Below, in pieces: positions 28,131 to 35,042 of a stretch of 64,000 nucleotides of DNA; position 1 is the first letter of the stretch; every line of letters starts with the position of its first letter. The DNA comes from Bacteriovoracaceae bacterium (GTDB lineage Bacteria; Bdellovibrionota; Bacteriovoracia; Bacteriovoracales; Bacteriovoracaceae): contig JAHDBN010000004.1 of the NCBI GenBank assembly GCA_020630335.1, positions 91,260 through 155,259 of the forward strand, in the 5' to 3' direction. A program made the position numbers and the translations under genes. The notes below the pieces were generated by a model. That model saw only the letters and a program-made list of their open reading frames with translations. It searched no databases and was not told where the DNA came from.

Positions 28131-28178
28131 CTTTGTAAAAAGTAATAATTATAATACTACGAATGATCTTTTACAAAG
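28131..28178 (-). promoter_or_regulatory. Promoter of the DUF2799 gene flanked by a 10-bp inverted repeat
   Basis: On the minus strand TTGTAA (28171-28176) and TATAAT (28148-28153) are separated by 17 bases, an ideal sigma70-type arrangement. Perfect 10-bp inverted arms, CTTTGTAAAA at 28131-28140 and TTTTACAAAG at 28169-28178, bracket the -10 box. One arm covers the -35 and the other the likely start point, a layout that suits a repressor. The regulator is unknown. Confidence 0.6.
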
Positions 28179-28189
28179 TTTCTCTAAAT

Positions 28190-28735
28190 CTAGCCGAAAA
28201 GAGGAATCATTTCTTCTTTTGGAGGAGCTTGTTTCTTCAATTTATCTTTTTTCTTCTTTCTCGGAATTGGAAAAGGAATAGGCTTCTTAGGAAGAAGATC
28301 TTTGATATCTCCTTTCTGAGAATAAGGATTAATATCAGGGTATTGAATTTTAGAAATAATTTTTTTCTTTAAATTAAATGTGAGATAAATTGGATTTTCT
28401 TCATCAACTGCGTGAAAGACTTTTAGAAGGTAAGTTACAAAACTTCTACATTTTTTATCATTTAAATGAAATTTTGTTGGATAATAGTTATAAAAATTAT
28501 TATATGTCACATAGGATTCATTTTTAAAATGATCAGATAAATGTTTATAAGTGGATGCACAGACGATTTCAATCTCTCTAGAACTAGGAAGTACGAGATT
28601 AAAATGTTCATCACTTATATCTCCTGGAAATGCTCTAATAAATTTTAGAGTGATATCTTTACTCTCATAATCTTTTTTGATTATTTCTTGTGCCCAGACC
28701 AGAGGAATGAATAGAGTTAGTAGTAATAATTTCAT
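28190..28735 (-). CDS. Secreted protein of unknown function with Pro/Lys-rich tail
   Basis: I start at the ATG at 28735, which has AAGGAGA upstream and opens a clear signal peptide (MKLLLLTLFIPLVWAQ); an in-frame start eight codons earlier is less likely. The 181-residue product has two Cys in the mature part and ends in a basic, Pro-rich tail (PKKPIPFPIPRKKKKDKLKK). I recognise no family. It is the next gene upstream of DUF2799 on the same strand, but that gene has its own promoter. Confidence 0.7.
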   Translation of the reverse strand: MKLLLLTLFIPLVWAQEIIKKDYESKDITLKFIRAFPGDISDEHFNLVLPSSREIEIVCASTYKHLSDHFKNESYVTYNNFYNYYPTKFHLNDKKCRSFVTYLLKVFHAVDEENPIYLTFNLKKKIISKIQYPDINPYSQKGDIKDLLPKKPIPFPIPRKKKKDKLKKQAPPKEEMIPLFG

Positions 28736-28804
28736 TTGAAAATCTCCTTCATAATTCAACGAGTCAAAATATACATAGTTCCGATTGGACTAAAATTTTT
28801 ATTC

Positions 28805-28813
28805 TGATAAAAT
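28805..28813 (+). promoter_or_regulatory. Candidate extended -10 of the Nramp-like gene
   Basis: TGATAAAAT (TGn plus TAAAAT) ends 9 bases before the ATG at 28823, and no Shine-Dalgarno intervenes. This points to a leader of only a few bases. Confidence 0.4.
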
Positions 28814-28822
28814 CTATCAGCT

Positions 28823-30025
28823 ATGTTGAATTTTATTAAAAAACTTGGGCCAGGACTTTTATTTGCAGGAGCTGCGATAGGAGTTTCTCATATTGTTCAA
28901 TCGACTAGGGCAGGAGCTTTGTATAGCTTTGAGCTACTTTGGATTATTTTATTCGCCAACATATTAAAGCTTCCCATTTTAGAGCTTGGGGTGAGATATC
29001 CCATGAAAAAAAAGAAAAGTTTATTGTATGGCTATAAAGATTTGAGTAATTATCATCTTTATTTTTTTATCATTTTAACTATTTTGACGATGTTTATTAT
29101 TCAAGCAGCGATATCAGTTGTAACAGCCGGTATAGTCTTAATATTTTTCCCAAAAAGTATCTCAATCCTAGTTATGTCATTTATAGTTCTATCACTTGCA
29201 GGATTGTTGTTATACGTTGGAAAATATTCTTTCTTAGATAATTTTGTAAAATGGATTGTTATAACCCTTACTCTTACTTGCGTGATTGTTTTCTTCTTGT
29301 CTTTCCAATCTTTTGAAATAGAAAAATCAAGTTTCTTTTTTTCTGAATTTAATTTTGAATCGCATGTAGATATTTTATTCATGATGGCCTTGATTGGTTG
29401 GATGCCTGCTCCTGTTGAAACATCAGTTTGGCAGTCTTTATGGTATGAAGAGAAAAAAGATTTCCAAAACTCATTTTTTGATTTTCATATTGGTTATTGG
29501 ACAACCACAATCTTGGCTATTTTATTCTTGTCATTAGGAGCGATGATTATGTTTTCTAGTGGTAAGATTTTTTCTGCTAAATCTGTTAGCTTTGCCTCAG
29601 AATTAGTTCAATTATTCACTTTTAGTATTGGAGATTGGGCAAAACCAATTATTGCTTTTGCTTGCCTTGCAACAATGGTTAGCACAACTATTACTTGTCT
29701 TGATGCTTATCCTCGTGTTCTGGCAAATAGCTTTAAGATATTAAAGAAAGATTCAAAAGATTATTACAAAGAAATATTATTACTAACAGTGATAGGTACT
29801 TCATTGGTTTTATTTCTTTTCCTAAGAAATATGAAGCAGATGGTAGATTTTGCTACCATTATCTCTTTTTTAGTCACACCTATTATTGGCTATTTTAACT
29901 TCAAGATTTTTAAGACTCTAAGAAATAAATCTTTGTATGATAGGATTCTTTATGGCCTTTATATTATCAGCTTAGGATTCTTTTCTTGCTTTACGTTATA
30001 CTTTCTTTACTTGAAAACTATTTAA
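28823..30025 (+). CDS. Nramp-superfamily divalent metal transporter, atypical
   Basis: The 400 residues form about 11 membrane helices. The N-terminal GPGLLFAGAAIGVSHIVQST matches the start of Nramp-type transporters, but the metal-binding DPGN of helix 1 is replaced by GVSH. The helix 6 region reads MALIGWMPAPVETSVWQS instead of the usual MPH. This fits a side branch of the superfamily rather than a canonical Mn/Fe importer, so the metal is uncertain. It likely imports a divalent cation across the inner membrane. It converges on queF, overlapping by four bases. Confidence 0.85.
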   Translation: MLNFIKKLGPGLLFAGAAIGVSHIVQSTRAGALYSFELLWIILFANILKLPILELGVRYPMKKKKSLLYGYKDLSNYHLYFFIILTILTMFIIQAAISVVTAGIVLIFFPKSISILVMSFIVLSLAGLLLYVGKYSFLDNFVKWIVITLTLTCVIVFFLSFQSFEIEKSSFFFSEFNFESHVDILFMMALIGWMPAPVETSVWQSLWYEEKKDFQNSFFDFHIGYWTTTILAILFLSLGAMIMFSSGKIFSAKSVSFASELVQLFTFSIGDWAKPIIAFACLATMVSTTITCLDAYPRVLANSFKILKKDSKDYYKEILLLTVIGTSLVLFLFLRNMKQMVDFATIISFLVTPIIGYFNFKIFKTLRNKSLYDRILYGLYIISLGFFSCFTLYFLYLKTI

Positions 30026-30513
30026 TAAGGCCTGCCTAGCGAGAAGCTATAAGCTCCTGGTTTGTAATTAATAGTTCTTTGTTCATGAATTTTTTTATAC
30101 TTCGCTTTACCATTGTGTGCACTTGAGTATGGATAAATTGCAATACCACCTCTTGGGGTAAATTCGCCGATAACTTCTATGAATTTAGGCTTCATTAGTT
30201 TTACTAAGTCATTGCAAATTTTCTGAACACAGTCTTCATGAAAGTCACCATGATTTCTAAAACTAAAAAGATAGAGTTTTAGTGCTTTAGATTCAACCAT
30301 ATGCTTATCTGCGATATAATTAATAAAAATTCTGGCAAAATCTGGTTGAGAAGTTAAAGGACATAGAGATGTGAATTCAGTACAAACAAAGCTAACCCAC
30401 TGATCATTCTTAGGATTTTTATTTTCAAATTTTTCTAGGATTTTGGGATTGTACTTGGTTTCGTATTTAGTCGAACTTCCTAGATGGCTTAATCCTTTAA
30501 TTTTCTTTGTCAT
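30022..30513 (-). CDS. queF: NADPH-dependent preQ0 reductase
   Basis: QueF reduces 7-cyano-7-deazaguanine to preQ1 in queuosine biosynthesis. The 163-residue length fits the short (unimodular) type. The active-site Cys51 and Asp58 lie in FTSLCPLTSQPDF, and FRNHGDFHEDCVQKI and FTPRGGIAI are the other family blocks. AAGG lies before the ATG. No other queuosine gene is in the window. Confidence 0.95.
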   Translation of the reverse strand: MTKKIKGLSHLGSSTKYETKYNPKILEKFENKNPKNDQWVSFVCTEFTSLCPLTSQPDFARIFINYIADKHMVESKALKLYLFSFRNHGDFHEDCVQKICNDLVKLMKPKFIEVIGEFTPRGGIAIYPYSSAHNGKAKYKKIHEQRTINYKPGAYSFSLGRPY

Positions 30514-30562
30514 GATGAACCTTTTTTATCAAAATATGAGAAAACTTAGCAAGGAAGATTAC

Positions 30563-30871
30563 ATGTATCAAATATATTTTTATGTCCCTGTAAAAGATAA
30601 AGAGAAAGTGAAGAAGGCCATGTTTGAAGCTGGAGCAGGTAGGATAGGAAATTATGAAAATTGTAGCTTTGAGAGTACTGGAATTGGTCAATTCAAGCCT
30701 TTAGCTGGCAGCAAACCTTCTTTAGGAGCTATTAATGAGTTAAGCACAGTTGAGGAAGTGAAAGTTGAAATGATATGTGAGCCTCAAGTCATCGAGAAAG
30801 TTATTCAAGCTTTTAAAAAAGAGCATCCTTATGAAGAACCCGCTTATGGATATTTAGAACTCTTTTCTTGA
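30563..30871 (+). CDS. Stand-alone YqfO/NIF3 insert-domain protein (CutA1-like fold)
   Basis: An upstream in-frame start exists within queF, but AAGGAAG (30551-30557) supports the ATG at 30563, giving 102 residues. The sequence MYQIYFYVPVKDKEKVKKAMFEAGAG, then GQFKPLAGSKPSLG and EEPAYGYLEL matches the small domain inserted in YqfO/NIF3 proteins. It also exists alone in many bacteria, and its function is unknown. It is divergent from queF and overlaps the tail of the next minus-strand gene by 18 bases. Confidence 0.82.
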   Translation: MYQIYFYVPVKDKEKVKKAMFEAGAGRIGNYENCSFESTGIGQFKPLAGSKPSLGAINELSTVEEVKVEMICEPQVIEKVIQAFKKEHPYEEPAYGYLELFS

Positions 30872-31270
30872 TAATGAGTTTCTTTCTTTTAATGCTTTCC
30901 TTCTCTCATAAAAGCTTTTTTTAGATATTTTACCTGATTTTAATTCTGCTCTGTTATCTCGAATATCTTTTCTATAAGCACTTAGATCTTCTTTTCTTTT
31001 CACTTTTAAGCTCGGGTGCTTTTTATCTACTTTTTTATTTTTATGTATTCGATTTTCTTTGATTTTTTTCAAAGAAGCAGTTCTTTTCCGATAGAGGTCT
31101 CTAACTTTATCTTTATATTCGTCTCTTTGAATTTCCTCATTTAAGAGCTTATCTCTATTCATTTTTCTTGCTTCTTTATATTCTTCAAGAGCTTCTCGTT
31201 TTTCTTGTAAGTAATCCTTTGAGAACAAATTGAATGAAAAAATCATTACTATAGTGATGCATACTTTCAT
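30854..31270 (-). CDS. Small secreted, highly basic helical protein
   Basis: From the ATG at 31270, with AAGGAG at good spacing, the product is 138 residues; the ORF could begin nine codons earlier, but then the signal peptide (MKVCITIVMIFSFNLFS) would be internal. The mature part is almost all Lys, Arg, Glu and Asp in a predicted long helix (LQEKREALEEYKEARKMNRDKLL). Unknown function. It lies 13 bases after the His-rich gene, probably in the same transcript. Confidence 0.68.
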   Translation of the reverse strand: MKVCITIVMIFSFNLFSKDYLQEKREALEEYKEARKMNRDKLLNEEIQRDEYKDKVRDLYRKRTASLKKIKENRIHKNKKVDKKHPSLKVKRKEDLSAYRKDIRDNRAELKSGKISKKSFYERRKALKERNSLSRKEF

Positions 31271-31283
31271 ATAAACTCCTTTA

Positions 31284-31529
31284 TTATAATTTATCATATA
31301 ATCTTAAAAATGGTTGCTGTGTCTCTAGCAATTTGTAATCTGAAATTGTTTTATTACTAATACTTGATATACCTCGAGTATTTTCTACTTCATGAGTATG
31401 AGGTTTTATTGGAGAAGTATTAACTGGATTGGAACTACCATGTGGATGCCTATGCGGTGGTTGATTATGGTAATGAGCCAGACTGGTCATGGATGTAATA
31501 AGTAGTGCTATTCCTATAAGAAATTTCAT
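31284..31529 (-). CDS. Small secreted His/Pro-rich protein
   Basis: The 81 residues have a clean signal peptide (MKFLIGIALLITSMTSLA). The mature protein opens with AHYHNQPPHRHPHG, seven more residues bring further Pro/His (KPHTHE), and the rest is polar. The N-terminal His cluster could bind Cu, Ni or Zn in the periplasm; that is inference from composition only. It is the first gene of a two-gene minus-strand unit with the basic helical protein. Confidence 0.65.
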   Translation of the reverse strand: MKFLIGIALLITSMTSLAHYHNQPPHRHPHGSSNPVNTSPIKPHTHEVENTRGISSISNKTISDYKLLETQQPFLRLYDKL

Positions 31530-31690
31530 ATATTTTTCCTCATATTATTTTAATATCTTGATTTTACTACAGGGTGCAAAATGAGTTCTTTTTGATGATT
31601 AAAGATGATGAGGTTTTAATTTATGTGAAAATGCCAATATTTATCAGCAAAGAACTCTATCTCTATAAAAATAGAGGGCTATTAGTACAT

Positions 31691-31724
31691 TTGTTTGACA
31701 TGCCAAACAAGGTGTGATTATTAT
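31691..31724 (+). promoter_or_regulatory. Promoter with 20-bp palindromic operator over the -35 (porin/FMN operon)
   Basis: TTGACA at 31695-31700 and TATTAT at 31719-31724 are 18 bases apart, a strong sigma70-like promoter. The -35 lies inside TTGTTTGACATGCCAAACAA (31691-31710), which is symmetric at 18 of 20 positions with 7-bp perfect outer arms and a CATG centre. A dimeric repressor bound there would block RNA polymerase. The sequence is not a Fur box that I recognise. AAGGAG precedes the ATG at 31743. Confidence 0.75.
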
Positions 31725-31742
31725 CTTTTTTAAGGAGAAAAA

Positions 31743-32954
31743 ATGAGAAAAATTATTATGTGCTTGATTCTTGCTCTTCAAGGATTATCTAGTGAAATAA
31801 GTAATAGCGAATTGGAAAGAAGAATTGATCTTTTGGCAGAAGAAATTGAAAGTTTAAAACTTGAAAAAACTTCTAATATTCCATCATATTTGGGGCTTGG
31901 AGAAAGTGCTTCAAAGGTTTACTCACTTAATCAAGGAACTAGCATAGGTGGATACGGAGAAATAACCTTAAGTGTTTTTGATGATGAAAATGAACAAGGA
32001 ACTCCTTCCAATGCTTCATCAAAAGGTGAGGTACTTAGAAACATTATCTATATAGGACATAAATTTTCAAAAGACTGGATTTTTAATAGTGAAATAGAAA
32101 TAGAACATGTGAATGAAATATTTGTTGAGTTTGCTTACCTTGATTATTTATATTCTGATTTATTAAATTTTCGATCAGGCCTTTTACTTCTACCTCTTGG
32201 CTTAGTTAATGAACTTCATGAACCAACATTATTTAATTCAGTGAAAAGACCAGAGGTTGAAAAGTATATAATTCCTTCTACTTGGAGAGAATTAGGATTG
32301 GGCTTTTTTGGAAAGTGGAAAAATCTTAGATATAAAACTTATCTTGTAAATGGAGCAGATGCTGATGGTTTTAGTTCTTCTGGTTTAAGAGGAGGAAGAA
32401 AGAAAGGAGGAGTTGTAAGTAAGTCTAAAGATGGAAGAGTTGCTTCGACTATTGCTCTTGCAACTAGGTTAGACTATTTTTTTGATAATTCGTTTTCTGT
32501 AGGTATTGGCCATTACCTTGGTTCTTCTTCTAGTCAAAGTGCAAACAGTATTGGGACTTCAATTTATCAGGCCCATGGTAGCTGGGAGAAGAAAAATCTT
32601 TATTTTAAGGGATTATTTACGATGGCAAAGCTAAGTGGTGTTAAGGAATACAATCAAAAGCTTTCGAAAAATATAGGAAATGGCCTTCAAGGATATTATT
32701 TAGAAGGTGGTTATAATTTCTTTTTAAAGAAAATGACACTGACTCCTTTTTTAAGGTTTGAAAAATATAATACACATCATAAAGTTCCTTCTGGCGTTAC
32801 AAAAGATTTGGGAGTAGATAAGGAAAACATTACTTTTGGTTTAGCTTTTAAACCATTTGAAAAAGTAGTTTTTAAAGTAGATCATAATTTGAAGAGTACT
32901 AAAGATAATAAGGGAGTAGATGAAACTAATTTTTCTATCGGCTATATTTTTTAA
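31743..32954 (+). CDS. Outer-membrane porin-like beta-barrel
   Basis: The 403 residues start with a signal peptide (MRKIIMCLILALQGLSS). A short coiled-coil stretch (about 23-42, LERRIDLLAEEIESLKLE) follows, as in trimeric porins. The rest is alternating amphipathic strands ending in phenylalanine (FSIGYIF), the outer-membrane sorting signal. It resembles phosphate-selective-type porins in layout, but the substrate is not evident. The FMN-binding gene overlaps its 3' end by 35 bases, and the pair sits behind the palindromic operator. Confidence 0.85.
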   Translation: MRKIIMCLILALQGLSSEISNSELERRIDLLAEEIESLKLEKTSNIPSYLGLGESASKVYSLNQGTSIGGYGEITLSVFDDENEQGTPSNASSKGEVLRNIIYIGHKFSKDWIFNSEIEIEHVNEIFVEFAYLDYLYSDLLNFRSGLLLLPLGLVNELHEPTLFNSVKRPEVEKYIIPSTWRELGLGFFGKWKNLRYKTYLVNGADADGFSSSGLRGGRKKGGVVSKSKDGRVASTIALATRLDYFFDNSFSVGIGHYLGSSSSQSANSIGTSIYQAHGSWEKKNLYFKGLFTMAKLSGVKEYNQKLSKNIGNGLQGYYLEGGYNFFLKKMTLTPFLRFEKYNTHHKVPSGVTKDLGVDKENITFGLAFKPFEKVVFKVDHNLKSTKDNKGVDETNFSIGYIF

Positions 32955-33390
32955 TGTATTAACTAAAGCAGGAATCACTGAGACATTAAAAGGCTTAAAT
33001 CCTAAGAATTGTGAGATTTCTAAAGAAATTAAATATTTAAAAAAGAAAATTGAAGGAAAGAAAATTATCATTAGGCATATAAAAAAATGTAAAGATAAAG
33101 AAAGTCATCTTTATGTAGAGAATCATTTGGTTCGGACAATGAATCAGGTTTTAATGATTGAAGTTTTTGAGGAAAAATTAAAAAATTTAAAAGTATTGAG
33201 ATTCTTGGAGCCTAAGGAGTATCAAGCTCCTTTGTCTTGGATAAAAAAATTATTTGGAAAGAGTCTTCAGGAAATGAGAATGGGAAAGAATATAGATGCT
33301 TTAACAGGTGCGACGCTTACTTCTCATTCAACGGTTGATAATGTAGCGAAAGTTTTAAAAATTCATAAAGAGTTAGAAAAGATTGAATAA
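32920..33390 (+). CDS. Exported FMN-binding (flavinylated) protein
   Basis: The 156 residues have an N-terminal signal peptide (MKLIFLSAIFFNVLTKAG). The C-terminal FMN-binding motif DALTGATLTSHSTVDNVA (about 126-143) is of the kind where ApbE attaches FMN covalently to the last Thr (Thr134). In NqrC, RnfG and their relatives this flavin carries electrons outside the cytoplasm. The middle part (35-110) is basic and unrecognised. It overlaps the genes on both sides, so the three are strictly co-translated. No apbE is in the window. Confidence 0.85.
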   Translation: MKLIFLSAIFFNVLTKAGITETLKGLNPKNCEISKEIKYLKKKIEGKKIIIRHIKKCKDKESHLYVENHLVRTMNQVLMIEVFEEKLKNLKVLRFLEPKEYQAPLSWIKKLFGKSLQEMRMGKNIDALTGATLTSHSTVDNVAKVLKIHKELEKIE

Positions 33391-33787
33391 AACAAAAAGA
33401 TATTTCCATCTAATTCTTATCATAAATTTTATCGTTGGATTTATCTATATCGCATTTAGATATTTTGTTAAGAGGAATACTGACTTTGGCCTCGAATCTT
33501 ATGAGGTTCAAAGATACCTTCAGTATATTCATATAGTTTTAGTTCCTTTTTTGGTTTTTTCTTTTGGTTGTTTATTTAGTGAACATGTTGTTCCAAAGCT
33601 TAGAAAAAATGAAAGAAAGAAAAAGAAGTCAGGATTGAGTCTTGTTATTTTGAGTGTTTTTATGATTGCAAGTGGATATTGTATTCAAATCGTTCTTAGA
33701 GGCTATGAAGTAGTGGGTATCTTCCATTCCATCATTTCTGTTATTTTTATTTTGTTTTATGTTTATCATTTAAGTAAAAAAATTTAA
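33383..33787 (+). CDS. Four-helix membrane protein with bis-His pairs, cytochrome-b-like
   Basis: The TTG start overlaps the FMN gene's stop. The 134 residues form four helices (about 8-27, 44-66, 86-104, 111-130). His50 and His68 lie at the two ends of helix 2, and His115 and His129 at the two ends of helix 4. Helices 2 and 4 should run in the same direction, so 50/115 and 68/129 could ligate two hemes on opposite membrane faces. This is the layout of small cytochrome b electron carriers. It would pass electrons to the flavinylated partner. Heme binding is inferred, not shown. Confidence 0.72.
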   Translation: MNKTKRYFHLILIINFIVGFIYIAFRYFVKRNTDFGLESYEVQRYLQYIHIVLVPFLVFSFGCLFSEHVVPKLRKNERKKKKSGLSLVILSVFMIASGYCIQIVLRGYEVVGIFHSIISVIFILFYVYHLSKKI

Positions 33788-33865
33788 TTATAAGTAATAA
33801 AAGAAGAGATCTTTCCTATCTGATAATTTATTAAGTAAATTCTCTAATCTGTCGATAAATAAACG

Positions 33866-34993
33866 ATGAGTGTTTTTAACGATGCTATTCAAAACTTTCT
33901 CGCGCCAATTCAAGATCTTCTTGAAGACGAGAACATATCAGAAGTCATGATTAATGGTCCCTATGAAATTTTCATTGAATCTAAAGGGAAAATTATCAGA
34001 ACGGATAATAGGTTTAAAAATAATGATAATCTTATGGCAGCCATGAGAGCGATAGCTCAGGCAGTAGGGAAAAAGTTTGATGAAGATGAACCACGGTTAG
34101 ATGCTCATTTACCAGATGGGTCAAGAATAGCAGCAGTCCTAAGTCCAATAAGCTCTAATGGAACAGTTGTTTCTATTAGAAAATTTTTCAAAGAAAAGAT
34201 CTTACTAAAAGATCTTATTGAATGGGGAGCATTAAGTAGTGATGCTGCAAGGTTTTTGGATATATGTATTTATCTTGGGAAAAACTTGTTAGTTTCTGGT
34301 GGTACAGGTTCAGGTAAAACGACTCTTTTAAATATTCTCTCCTCTAGGATTAGTGATAACCAAAGAATAATTATTATTGAAGATACTAAAGAGATGAATT
34401 TAGATGATCAACATGTTGTTCACATGGTTACTAGGAAAGAAGATCCTGCTCAAAATATTAAAGCAGTAACGACAAAAGATCTTTTACATTCAGCAATGCG
34501 TTTGAGGCCAGATCGAATTATTGTTGGAGAGGTAAGGGGTGCTGAAGCTCTTGATTTAGTTAATGCAATGAACACTGGCCATGATGGAAGTATGGGCACC
34601 GTTCATGCTAATAATCCAAGTGAAGCATGTTTAAGATTAGAAACACTATGTCTTCAAGCGAAAACATCTATTCCAGCTAACTCATTAAAGCTTATGATTT
34701 CAAATGCTCTGAATATTATTGTACAAACAAAACGTTTCTCTGATGGTAAAAGAAGAGTCTCTCATATCTCTGAACTTTTAGGTATTAACGATAATGGATC
34801 TTATAAATTAAGAGATATCTACAAATGGGTTCAAAGAAGTAAAGATCAAGAGACTGGTGAGCTTATAGGTGAGCTTGTCGCGTGTCAGTATTTACCAACT
34901 TTCTTTGATGATATTAAGGTAAATCGATTACCTTTTCCTAGTTCTAAGTTTGAATCTCCTGATTGGGTGAAAAAACTAAAGAAAGTTGCTTAA
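33866..34993 (+). CDS. cpaF: CpaF/TadA-type secretion ATPase, isolated
   Basis: This is a VirB11-like secretion ATPase of 375 residues. The N-terminal domain has ISEVMINGPYEIFIE and RLDAHLPDGSRIAAV; the catalytic domain has Walker A SGGTGSGKTTLLN, the Asp box IIIIEDTKEMN, RLRPDRIIVGEVRG and the His box GHDGSMGTVHAN. In Tad systems it powers type IVb pilus assembly. No tadB, tadC, cpaC or pilin gene lies next to it here, so its partners are elsewhere. No clear Shine-Dalgarno is visible. Confidence 0.9.
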   Translation: MSVFNDAIQNFLAPIQDLLEDENISEVMINGPYEIFIESKGKIIRTDNRFKNNDNLMAAMRAIAQAVGKKFDEDEPRLDAHLPDGSRIAAVLSPISSNGTVVSIRKFFKEKILLKDLIEWGALSSDAARFLDICIYLGKNLLVSGGTGSGKTTLLNILSSRISDNQRIIIIEDTKEMNLDDQHVVHMVTRKEDPAQNIKAVTTKDLLHSAMRLRPDRIIVGEVRGAEALDLVNAMNTGHDGSMGTVHANNPSEACLRLETLCLQAKTSIPANSLKLMISNALNIIVQTKRFSDGKRRVSHISELLGINDNGSYKLRDIYKWVQRSKDQETGELIGELVACQYLPTFFDDIKVNRLPFPSSKFESPDWVKKLKKVA

Positions 34994-35030
34994 ACTCCTT
35001 TGATTTAATGGCATTTCATCTAAACTTCTT

Positions 35031-35036
35031 TATAAT
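35031..35036 (+). promoter_or_regulatory. -10 box set for a leaderless enolase mRNA
   Basis: TATAAT ends exactly 6 bases before the ATG at 35043, and there is no Shine-Dalgarno, so transcription should start at or next to the A of the ATG. No good -35 is visible. Confidence 0.6.
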
Positions 35037-35042
35037 GTATTT

